5,647 nt of DNA from JAFGHJ01 sp964606065 (lineage in GTDB: Bacteria; Hydrothermota; UBA3072). The notes beneath the pieces were generated by a model. The model did not search any database, was not told the DNA's origin, and worked only from the letters and a program-made list of their open reading frames with translations. Made by a program: the position numbers and the translations under genes. Location of the stretch: assembly GCA_964606065.1 (NCBI GenBank), contig CAZSEX010000068.1, positions 1-5,647 of the forward strand, read 5' to 3'. Below, piece after piece: positions 1 through 5,323 of the stretch (positions within the stretch are counted from its first letter, which is position 1; each line of letters opens with the position of its first letter).

Positions 1-365
1 ATAGCGGGAAAAGAGACGGAACGAATATTATTCTCATCAGCCAATTTAAGTGAATTTTTGTAAGAAGAAGAAAGCAATTTCGGATCTTCAGGACGGTTAG
101 CCCAAACAGGTCCTACGGTATGAATAACCCACTTCGCCGGTAATTTATACCCCCTTGTAATAACCGCTTTTCCGGTTTCACAACCTCCTATTTTCTTACA
201 TTCTTCCCATAACCCCGAACCTGCAGCTGAATGAATCGCGCCGGCCACTCCCCCACCGGGTGAAAGCCTTTTGTTGGCCGCATTGACAATGGCATCAGTA
301 TCCTGTTTTGTGATATCTCCTTTTATAACTTTTATTAGAATTCTCTGATATTCTATCCCATACAT
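1..365 (-). CDS. Macro-domain protein (ADP-ribose / O-acetyl-ADP-ribose binding), C-terminus outside window
   Basis: Reading leftwards from ATG at 365-363 gives 121 codons open to the window edge; the family is usually about 170-180 residues, so roughly the last third is missing. The sequence shows the macro-domain hallmarks in order: GDIT (16-19), DAIVNAAN (24-31), GGGVAGAIH (37-45) with AAG following, the segment around TGKAVIT and GYKLPAKWVIHTVGPVW (72-88), and the start of the SVSFPA strand (116-121). Family members bind ADP-ribose and many hydrolyse O-acetyl-ADP-ribose or remove mono-ADP-ribose from proteins in the cytoplasm. The Asp of GGGVDGAIH in E. coli YmdB (Asp35, catalytic) is Ala41 here, so binding is better supported than hydrolysis. 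A GGGAG ribosome site precedes the start. It lies 17 bases after the TPR gene and is probably cotranscribed with it. Start choice is firm; enzymatic activity is uncertain. Confidence 0.9.
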   Translation of the reverse strand, partial: MYGIEYQRILIKVIKGDITKQDTDAIVNAANKRLSPGGGVAGAIHSAAGSGLWEECKKIGGCETGKAVITRGYKLPAKWVIHTVGPVWANRPEDPKLLSSSYKNSLKLADENNIRSVSFPA

Positions 366-382
366 ATTTTCTCCCTTTTAAT

Positions 383-745
383 TTATGCAGTAGATTGTTT
401 TCCACCTTCTCCGTATAAATGTTCGAATGCCGTTTCAGCCTTTGTTAAATCATTGAGAAGATCTGTTCTACCTTTAGAAACAAGCGCTTTTAATTTGAGA
501 ATAGATATCTGGAATGAACAGATTGAATCATCTATCTTGCCCATTTTATTATATATCAACCCTAAATTCATTTTTGTTCTGGCATATTCGTCCTCATATT
601 TATCTTCACCTTCCGAAATCATTTCCCAGAGAATATCCGAACTCTGTTCCAGTAAATCTATTGCCATGGGTAACTTACCTGTTTTCTGCGCGTTAAGACC
701 CTTGTTGTAAAGGTATTTTGCGTAAAGATTTTTAACAAACGACAT
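383..745 (-). CDS. Small TPR-repeat protein
   Basis: This 120-residue protein has no signal peptide or membrane segment and should be cytoplasmic. It is nearly all helical, with two recognisable tetratricopeptide units. The first covers about residues 9-40, with the typical KGLNAQKTGKLPMAIDLLEQ pattern of small and large residues. The second covers about 56-88, with MNLGLIYNKMGKIDDSICSF. A third helix pair may follow, ending in a short polar tail. TPRs are protein-binding scaffolds; the partner cannot be read from sequence. A GGGAGGGAG purine run upstream of the ATG is a strong ribosome site. The gene sits between the lipoprotein gene (81-base gap) and the macro-domain gene (17-base gap), so it is most tightly linked to the latter. 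It could be an adaptor for the macro protein, but that is inference from position only. Confidence 0.75.
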   Translation of the reverse strand: MSFVKNLYAKYLYNKGLNAQKTGKLPMAIDLLEQSSDILWEMISEGEDKYEDEYARTKMNLGLIYNKMGKIDDSICSFQISILKLKALVSKGRTDLLNDLTKAETAFEHLYGEGGKQSTA

Positions 746-785
746 ATTTGGTTACTCCCTCCCCTCTGTTAATTTTTTTATAGAA

Positions 786-813
786 ATTATAACGGAATCT
801 CTCAAAGATGCAA
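786..813 (-). promoter_or_regulatory. Candidate internal promoter for the TPR and macro genes
   Basis: On the minus strand a perfect TATAAT (786-791) lies 16 bases after TTGCAT (808-813), which matches only three bases of the -35 consensus. Initiation near 779 would give a leader of about 35 bases before the TPR start at 745. The 81-base gap here, against gaps of 8 and 17 elsewhere in the cluster, fits a sub-operon promoter. The weak -35 in an AT-rich background keeps confidence modest. Confidence 0.4.
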
Positions 814-826
814 AAACGGCTCTTTA

Positions 827-1504
827 TTAATCAAATTTCTTCGAAAAGTGTTTTAAAGGCAGATCAATGTTGAAAAACAATTCCGTTTCTCTATTTTTAT
901 TAAAAGCTTTTATTATATCAAAGCTGTAACCGTCTTTTATCGTTAAGTATTGTTCGGATTGAGTTAAATTCAACCAATTAAGCAAATCATACTCCTCAGA
1001 AATTTCAATTACAATAAAAGCTGTTTTAGGGCTCTTTCCGTCTCCGGAGAAATAAATAGAATTGAGCAAGCCATTATAAATATCGTTATGGTAACTCAAT
1101 TTTGTTGAATCATCGAGTTGTTTATAAATTTCACTGCAGTACAAATGTGTTTTAATATCTATATATCTTTTTTCTAAAATTCTTTCCGCGATCTCAAGAG
1201 CCTTATTAAAATTTTTTTCTTTTATATGTAACTTTATTTCTTTTCTTAACCCATCGATTTTAGAATCGTAAGGATCATATATTTTTGTCTTGGTATAAGC
1301 CATTCTCAAAGTAAAAAAATCTTTAGACTTTCCGTTTTTTATGCTGTCTAAAAAGGAATAATAATCCTCTTCATCCAATAAGTTTATATAATCAAATAAT
1401 ATATAATTGGATGTAGAATCGATTTCTACAATTTCTTTGTTTTTTTTAACCGTGCTACAGGTAAGAAAGAAAACAAAAACTATTAAAAGAAAACTTTTTT
1501 TCAA
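827..1504 (-). CDS. Lipoprotein, DUF4919-like
   Basis: The 225-residue product begins with a lysine-containing start and a hydrophobic stretch (5-14) ending FFLTCS, so Cys16 is a plausible lipidation site. Thr at -1 and Phe at -3 make the lipobox atypical. The mature part has a helical, TPR-like middle (about 94-152, including NFNKALEIAERILEKRY) and a C-terminal part with GDGKSPKTAF (154-163), an EEYDLL segment and FFNIDLP near the end. This arrangement recalls DUF4919, a family of unknown function I associate with Bacteroidota; the match is from memory. The start is TTG (1504-1502): it begins the signal peptide directly and has a GGGG run about five bases upstream. The gene lies 8 bases after the GIY-YIG-like gene, so the two are almost certainly cotranscribed. 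Expected location is the cell envelope, facing the periplasm. Function unknown. Confidence 0.7.
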   Translation of the reverse strand: MKKSFLLIVFVFFLTCSTVKKNKEIVEIDSTSNYILFDYINLLDEEDYYSFLDSIKNGKSKDFFTLRMAYTKTKIYDPYDSKIDGLRKEIKLHIKEKNFNKALEIAERILEKRYIDIKTHLYCSEIYKQLDDSTKLSYHNDIYNGLLNSIYFSGDGKSPKTAFIVIEISEEYDLLNWLNLTQSEQYLTIKDGYSFDIIKAFNKNRETELFFNIDLPLKHFSKKFD

Positions 1505-1512
1505 GCGTTCCC

Positions 1513-1872
1513 CTATTCCCCTCTTTCCTCTTCTTTAAAATTGCACCCGTAAGGCTCGAATACTTTTAAATGACTTTCCAGCAAATCGTGTTCCTCCGAC
1601 ATTCTAACCCACTCACTATCATTCGGATGCACATGAACATGAGTGGCACCCATATCTTTTATACATTTAGATTGAAGATGATATTCACCCACTTGAACTC
1701 CAAGATCACCCTGACCTATATAAATAGGAATCCACTTACCATCTTCACTTTTTCTCGCGAAAATGTAATTTCCTAACTTACCCCGATTAAAATCGGTGGG
1801 TAATTCATGGACACAATATGTATAGCGCTGACCGTCAACGCCAACCCAATCAAATGTTTTTTTCTCCTCCAT
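1513..1872 (-). CDS. Small GIY-YIG-like protein, probably divergent nuclease fold
   Basis: This 119-residue cytoplasmic protein contains a sequence pattern like the GIY-YIG nuclease fold. GNYIFA (34-39) stands for the GIY strand, PIYIGQGDL (49-57) for the YIG strand, and His65 begins a helix. A GATHVHVHP strand (75-83), an Arg90-x-x-Glu93-Glu94 helix and PYGCN (107-111) follow, with Asn111 in the place of the usual late Asn. Active members cut DNA using the two tyrosines, an Arg soon after YIG, a Glu and the Asn. Here the segment after YIG (GQGDLGVQVGEYH) has no Arg, so catalysis is doubtful unless Arg90 substitutes. The N-terminal region (1-30) adds a WVGVDGQRYTY strand pair that I do not recognise. 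It is the first gene of the minus-strand operon, with an AGGAAA ribosome site and a clear promoter upstream. The fold call is from motif recognition only. Confidence 0.6.
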   Translation of the reverse strand: MEEKKTFDWVGVDGQRYTYCVHELPTDFNRGKLGNYIFARKSEDGKWIPIYIGQGDLGVQVGEYHLQSKCIKDMGATHVHVHPNDSEWVRMSEEHDLLESHLKVFEPYGCNFKEEERGE

Positions 1873-1885
1873 TTTGTTTCCTTTT

Positions 1886-1924
1886 TTGACAACATTATTC
1901 TACGTTTTAAATCTCATTTGTCAA
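1886..1924. repeat. 7-bp inverted repeat bracketing the minus-strand promoter
   Basis: TTGACAA (1886-1892) and TTGTCAA (1918-1924) are perfect reverse complements 25 bases apart. The right arm contains the -35 hexamer of the minus-strand promoter and the left arm overlaps the expected transcription start. That geometry would suit a regulator bound at both arms, or a pair of oppositely directed -35 elements. No good -10 follows the left arm on the plus strand. Seven base pairs in AT-rich DNA can arise by chance. Confidence 0.3.
1897..1924 (-). promoter_or_regulatory. Sigma70-type promoter of the minus-strand operon
   Basis: The minus strand carries a perfect TTGACA (1919-1924), a 16-base spacer and TAGAAT (1897-1902), one mismatch from TATAAT. 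Transcription would start near 1890 and leave a leader of about 18 bases before the GIY-YIG-like ATG at 1872, with room for its ribosome site. This is the best promoter match in the window and fits the operon start. Confidence 0.7.
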
Positions 1925-2023
1925 CCTTCCTTTTTTGTTTACAAAAATTAAAATTTCTACATTTATCATCTTAAAATATAAGTTTTTAAATTTAACTTTA
2001 GAAAACCATGTGAAAAAAAGGCA

Positions 2024-2051
2024 TTGCCAAAAAACATATTTATATTATAAT
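2024..2051 (+). promoter_or_regulatory. Sigma70-type promoter of the structured RNA / beta-helix gene
   Basis: TTGCCA (2024-2029, one mismatch from consensus), a 16-base spacer and a perfect TATAAT (2046-2051) predict a start near 2058, just before the GC-rich structured element that begins at 2061. It is also the nearest convincing promoter for the beta-helix gene at 2199. The coincidence of start point and structure is the main argument that the structure is transcribed from its own first base. Confidence 0.65.
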
Positions 2052-2057
2052 ATGAGT

Positions 2058-2140
2058 ATCGGGGGGATTACGTATCACAGATACAGGGCTGAGCTACTCG
2101 CAGCAGACGCTGCACTCAGCTAAAAAGTAATCCCCTCTTT
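2058..2140 (+). ncRNA. Putative structured RNA or 5' leader, three-way junction, family unknown
   Basis: A GC-rich island sits in otherwise AT-rich intergenic DNA. Its ends pair: 2061-2071 with 2127-2137 gives 11 base pairs (nine Watson-Crick ending in GGGGATTAC/GTAATCCCC, then one G-U and one G-C). Inside, GTATC-ACA-GATAC (2072-2084) is a triloop hairpin. GCTGAG (2088-2093) pairs with CTCAGC (2115-2120), enclosing a six-base bulge (2094-2099), a GCAGC/GCTGC stem (2100-2104 with 2109-2113) and an AGAC loop. A TATAAT box ends at 2051, so transcription should begin at about 2058. The closing stem is followed by TTTT, which could end the RNA near 2140; otherwise it continues as leader to the gene at 2199. 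It is not a tRNA (no T-loop), and I see no hammerhead core or riboswitch consensus I know. A DNA-level palindromic repeat is the main alternative. Confidence 0.55.
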
Positions 2141-2198
2141 TACTTGTTTTTGAATTTATCAGTATTAAAAAAATTTATTTATAATTCTGGAGGTTATT

Positions 2199-3377
2199 AT
2201 GAAAAAATATATAATTATTATTTTGTGGTTAGCGTCTCTCCCCTCCTTAACAAAAACTTACTACGTTTCCAATGATGGCAGCGATAGTAACGATGGTACA
2301 TCTCCCGAATCGGCATTTGAAACTCTTCAACACGCGGCGGATACCATTACGGCAGGTGATTCTGTTCTTGTGTTAGCAGGTGATTATGTGGGTTTCGATG
2401 TAAGGGATGTGGACGGCACCGAATCTAATCCTATTGTATTTAAAGCGTTGGATGACAGCGTTCGAATTACAAGCGATAATTATATAACTAATGATGGTAT
2501 AAATCTCGAAGGATCAGATTGGGTTGTAATCGACGGTTTTAGAGTTATAGGGGCATCCAGAACCGGTATCAGAGCGGTGGGAGCTGAGCATATTACGATA
2601 AAAAATAATACCTGTCTTAATAACGGAACCTGGGGTATCCTTACGGGATTCGTCGATTATGTTACAATCGAAAGTAATGAATGCGCCTATTCCGGCAGTC
2701 AACATGGAATATATCACGGAAACAGCGCGGACCATCCGATTATAAGATACAATACATGTCATCATAACAGCGGCTGTGGAATTCACATTAATGGTGATGA
2801 AGAAATGGGAGGAGATGGTTTGATAACCGACGCCACAGTCGAAGGAAACGTTATATACGGAAATGGCGAATCCGGTGGTTCGGGAATCAACTGTGACGGA
2901 GTAGCTAATTCGAAAATCTTTAATAATCTTATATACGATGAACACGCCAGCGGCATAAGTCTTTACAAAATAGATGGCGCCGATGGTTCATACAATACAA
3001 AAGTTTACAATAACACAATAATTACAGAGGATGACGGAAGATGGTGTATAAACATCGGTGAAGATTCGGAAGCTGACACCATTTATAATAATATACTAAT
3101 NNNNNNNNNNNNNNNNNNNNNNNNNNNNNNNNNNNNNNNNNNNNNNNNNNNNNNNNNNNNNNNNNNNNNNNNNNNNNNNNNNNNNNNNNNNNNNNNNNNN
3201 CCAAACAAAACAATCGAAATATTCGATATTAAAGGCGTTTTAATACATAAATCTGATAATATAACCAGTTCTACCTACAGGTATAACACCGGAAATTTGA
3301 AAAACGGTATCTACTTCTGGCACTTAAACAATGGTCAGAAGAGCATGAAAAAAGGAAAGATCATAATAGTAAGATAA
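2199..3377 (+). CDS. Secreted right-handed beta-helix protein with T9SS-type sorting domain, interrupted by assembly gap
   Basis: The start has a GGAGG site five bases upstream. Residues 1-19 form a signal peptide (KK, then a hydrophobic stretch). YYVSNDGSDSNDGTSPESAF (21-40) is the N-terminal signature seen in many secreted beta-helix and polysaccharide-lyase-like proteins. From about 85 to 300 there are repeating turns of roughly 22-28 residues with an asparagine ladder (IKNNTC, IESNEC, IRYNTC, VEGNVI, IFNNLI, VYNNTI), typical of the parallel beta-helix. After the gap, 58 residues match a type A C-terminal sorting domain: IEIFDIKGVLI, then NGIYFWHL and a final KGKIIIVR. Such proteins leave through the type IX system and are cell-surface attached or released; many bind or cleave polysaccharides. 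No catalytic residues are identifiable. Codons 301-334 are unknown, and the two halves share a frame only because of the placeholder length. Both ends are convincing; true length and integrity are not known. Confidence 0.8.
   Translation: MKKYIIIILWLASLPSLTKTYYVSNDGSDSNDGTSPESAFETLQHAADTITAGDSVLVLAGDYVGFDVRDVDGTESNPIVFKALDDSVRITSDNYITNDGINLEGSDWVVIDGFRVIGASRTGIRAVGAEHITIKNNTCLNNGTWGILTGFVDYVTIESNECAYSGSQHGIYHGNSADHPIIRYNTCHHNSGCGIHINGDEEMGGDGLITDATVEGNVIYGNGESGGSGINCDGVANSKIFNNLIYDEHASGISLYKIDGADGSYNTKVYNNTIITEDDGRWCINIGEDSEADTIYNNILXXXXXXXXXXXXXXXXXXXXXXXXXXXXXXXXXXPNKTIEIFDIKGVLIHKSDNITSSTYRYNTGNLKNGIYFWHLNNGQKSMKKGKIIIVR
3101..3200. other. Assembly gap (100 N)
   Basis: Exactly 100 undetermined bases, the conventional placeholder for a gap of unknown size, interrupt the beta-helix gene. 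Such genes are repetitive, which may explain why assembly failed here. Real missing sequence could be much longer, and could contain further beta-helix turns, extra domains, or even a gene boundary. Confidence 0.97.
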
Positions 3378-3437
3378 CAATTAAATAGTAATAAGTAAAG
3401 AATAGAGATTTATTAGAAAATTGAAAGACAATGTAAG

Positions 3438-3466
3438 AAACTTTGCGTCTTTCTGCCTCCGTGTTA
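3438..3466. repeat. Degenerate intergenic repeat fragment
   Basis: The stretch AAACTTTGCGTCTTTCTGCC and the bases after it (CTCCGTGTTAA) resemble the 'ctttgcgtctttgcg...' type of dispersed intergenic repeat that I recall from several bacterial phyla. It is unlike the AT-rich sequence around it. Only one copy is in the window, so repeat status rests on recollection. The rest of the 179-base gap between the beta-helix and aldolase genes shows no gene and no clear terminator. Confidence 0.4.
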
Positions 3467-3476
3467 AAAATAAACA

Positions 3477-3504
3477 TTGCGTAAGATTGTTTTTTTATTA
3501 TATT
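3477..3504 (+). promoter_or_regulatory. Weak candidate promoter for the aldolase gene
   Basis: TTGCGT (3477-3482), 16 bases, then TATATT (3499-3504) would start transcription near 3511 and give a leader of about 46 bases. Both hexamers are imperfect and the region is very AT-rich, so other -10 boxes fit nearly as well. Confidence 0.3.
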
Positions 3505-3556
3505 AATCTTGTTTAAATTCTAAGAAATAAAACTTCAAATTTAGGAGGTTAAAGTT

Positions 3557-4564
3557 ATGGTATCTTACAAGGATTTAGGATTTGTTAATACCCGTGAAAT
3601 CATGGCGAAGGCATTGGGCGGCGGCTACGCGGTTCCCGCGTACAATTTTAATAATATGGAACAATTGCAGGCGATAATTACCGCCTGTGTTGAAACGCAG
3701 TCTCCCGTTATATTACAAATATCGAAAGGTGCAAGAAAATACGCTAACCAGACAATGCTACAATATATGGGCCAGGGCGCCGTGGAGATGATGAAAGAAA
3801 TTGCAAAGGCAAAAGGATTAAAGGAAATACCCGTAGCCTTACATCTTGACCATGGAGATACTTATGAGCTTTGCGTGTCCTGTATTGAATCCGGTTTTTC
3901 TTCAGTCATGATAGATGCATCGAGTTTACCTTTTGATGAAAATATAGCATTGACTAAAAAAGTAGTAGATTACGCTCATCAACACGATATAACAGTCGAA
4001 GGTGAGCTTGGAGTTCTTGCCGGAATAGAAGAAGAAGTACAGTCCGAGAAAACACATTATACAAAACCTGAAGAGGTTGAAGAATTCGTAAATAGGACAG
4101 GGGTCGATTCGCTCGCCATTTCAATCGGTACTTCTCATGGAGCAAACAAATTCACACCGGAACAATGCACAAAGAACGAAGACGGAATTTATGTTCCGCC
4201 GCCGCTGCGTTTTGATATACTCGAAGAGGTAGAAAGAAGAATTCCGGGTTTTCAAATAGTTCTCCACGGTTCTTCTTCAGTCCCCCCGGAAGCGGTAAAG
4301 ATAATCAATGAATACGGCGGAGCGCTTAAAGATTCTATAGGCATTCCCGAAGAACAACTACAAAAAGCGGTAAAATATAATGTTTGCAAAGTAAACATTG
4401 ATTCCGACGGAAGGCTTTGGATGACTGCCGCAGTCAGAAAACATCTCTCGGAACATCCCGAAGATTTCGATCCAAGGAAATATCTCGGACCAGCACGTGA
4501 AGCTTTAATAAATATGTATAAGCATAAGAATGAAAAAGTTTTGAATTCTGCGGGCAAAGCTTGA
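3557..4564 (+). CDS. fba: Class II fructose-1,6-bisphosphate aldolase
   Basis: This 335-residue, apparently complete cytoplasmic enzyme cleaves fructose 1,6-bisphosphate to dihydroxyacetone phosphate and glyceraldehyde 3-phosphate, and catalyses the reverse in gluconeogenesis. The zinc-dependent TIM-barrel motifs are all present. VPAYNFNNMEQ lies near 26-36. HLDHGD (96-101) supplies catalytic Asp98 and zinc ligand His99. GELG (149-152) supplies Glu150. IGTSHG (190-195) supplies His194, IVLHGSSSV (234-242) supplies His237, and KVNIDSD (278-284) is the phosphate/substrate loop. Related enzymes that use tagatose or ketose bisphosphates share this pattern, but length and motifs favour the glycolytic aldolase. 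The start is fixed by a consensus AGGAGG (3543-3548) eight bases upstream, the best ribosome site in the window, fitting high expression. The gene stands alone and ends 27 bases before a strong terminator. Confidence 0.95.
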   Translation: MVSYKDLGFVNTREIMAKALGGGYAVPAYNFNNMEQLQAIITACVETQSPVILQISKGARKYANQTMLQYMGQGAVEMMKEIAKAKGLKEIPVALHLDHGDTYELCVSCIESGFSSVMIDASSLPFDENIALTKKVVDYAHQHDITVEGELGVLAGIEEEVQSEKTHYTKPEEVEEFVNRTGVDSLAISIGTSHGANKFTPEQCTKNEDGIYVPPPLRFDILEEVERRIPGFQIVLHGSSSVPPEAVKIINEYGGALKDSIGIPEEQLQKAVKYNVCKVNIDSDGRLWMTAAVRKHLSEHPEDFDPRKYLGPAREALINMYKHKNEKVLNSAGKA

Positions 4565-4591
4565 GTTAGTTCGTACATCTCTTAATTCTTT

Positions 4592-4624
4592 AGCCCCTAC
4601 CGGGAAACCGGTAGGGGCTTTTTT
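4592..4624 (+). terminator. Rho-independent terminator of the aldolase gene
   Basis: A perfect 12-bp stem (4592-4603 with 4608-4619, core GCCCCTACCGG) closes on a GAAA tetraloop (4604-4607), and six T follow from 4619. It lies just after the aldolase stop and separates that unit from the downstream msrA gene. The reverse strand lacks a comparable T-run, so it acts on the plus strand. Confidence 0.95.
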
Positions 4625-4675
4625 ATTGGAACATCTTATCCTAAACGGAAGTCTTTAATTTTAAAAGGAGTAATA

Positions 4676-5323
4676 ATGGATTTAGATAGCAAGATGCTTA
4701 TTGGCTTTTCAATGTTAATTACCTTTCTCTTTTCTTTTGTTGCAAAAGGAGAAAGTGAAAAAGGAGAAATGAAAATGGAAGAAGACGTTTTAGAAAAAGC
4801 TACTTTCGCGGGTGGTTGTTTCTGGTGTATAGAATCAGTTTTTGACGAAACCGAAGGCGTAAAAGAAGCTGTTTCGGGTTATACGGGAGGAAAAACAAAG
4901 AATCCTACATATTATGAAGTCTCTTCCGGTAAAACAGGGCATTATGAAGCTGTCCAGGTAACCTTCGATAGTAATAAAATAAGCTATAAAGATTTAATAG
5001 AAATATTCTGGAAGCAAATAGATCCTACTGACCTGGGAGGGCAATTCGCCGACAGGGGTTCACAATATAAAACCGCTATTTTTTACTATAATGAAAAACA
5101 GAAAAAAATCGCCGAAGAATCGAAAAAAGCCATGGAAAAATCAGGTAAATTCAACAAGCCTATAGTAACCGAAATCAAAGAAGCCTCCGAATTCTATCCG
5201 GCTGAAGACTATCATCAGGATTACTATAAAACTTGTCCTTTAAGATATCAAAACTACAAGATAGGTTCCGGAAGAGAATCTTTTTTGAAAAGGGTATGGA
5301 AAAAAGTAAAGAATAAAGATTGA
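4676..5323 (+). CDS. msrA: Peptide methionine-S-sulfoxide reductase MsrA, exported or membrane-anchored
   Basis: MsrA reduces methionine-S-sulfoxide in oxidised proteins, with thioredoxin-type recycling through cysteines. The 215-residue product has the active-site motif GGCFWCIE (46-53): Cys48 is the nucleophile, Cys51 a possible resolving cysteine and Glu53 the conserved acid. GYTGG (68-72), TGHYEAVQV, DRGSQYKTAIFY and YHQDYYKTCP follow as in the family. A further cysteine lies in that last motif. Residues 7-23 are hydrophobic and a charged linker (24-41) follows, so the enzyme is probably sent to the periplasm or anchored in the membrane; cytoplasmic MsrA lacks this. No MsrB domain is fused. 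The ATG has AAGGAG five bases upstream; starting later (Met32 or Met34) would remove the export segment and lacks this spacing. The terminator before it implies its own promoter, which I could not identify. Confidence 0.95.
   Translation: MDLDSKMLIGFSMLITFLFSFVAKGESEKGEMKMEEDVLEKATFAGGCFWCIESVFDETEGVKEAVSGYTGGKTKNPTYYEVSSGKTGHYEAVQVTFDSNKISYKDLIEIFWKQIDPTDLGGQFADRGSQYKTAIFYYNEKQKKIAEESKKAMEKSGKFNKPIVTEIKEASEFYPAEDYHQDYYKTCPLRYQNYKIGSGRESFLKRVWKKVKNKD

Noticed and set aside
1935..2123. 62-codon open frame on the plus strand across the intergenic region
   Set aside because: It lacks a ribosome site, has no recognisable protein pattern, starts upstream of the predicted transcription start and runs through the base-paired RNA element, so it is most likely chance.
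2061..2137. Structured element as a tRNA gene
   Set aside because: The length and paired ends suggested it, but there is no GTTCRA T-loop, the second hairpin has a triloop instead of a D-loop, and there is no 7-base anticodon loop in the right place.
2061..2137. Structured element as an integron attC site
   Set aside because: The outer arms end in ATTAC/GTAAT and do not fit the RYYYAAC/GTTRRRY core sites, and no integrase or cassette array is visible.
2180..2185. Second TATAAT box directly before the beta-helix gene
   Set aside because: Transcription from it would start inside the GGAGG ribosome site, and there is no -35 at the right distance; it is probably AT-rich chance.
2514..2945. 143-codon minus-strand open frame inside the beta-helix gene
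   Set aside because: It is antisense to a well-supported gene, has no family features, and is a shadow of the forward codons.
4252..4578. 108-codon minus-strand frame over the end of the aldolase gene
   Set aside because: It is a shadow of conserved aldolase coding sequence, with no ribosome site or recognisable domain.
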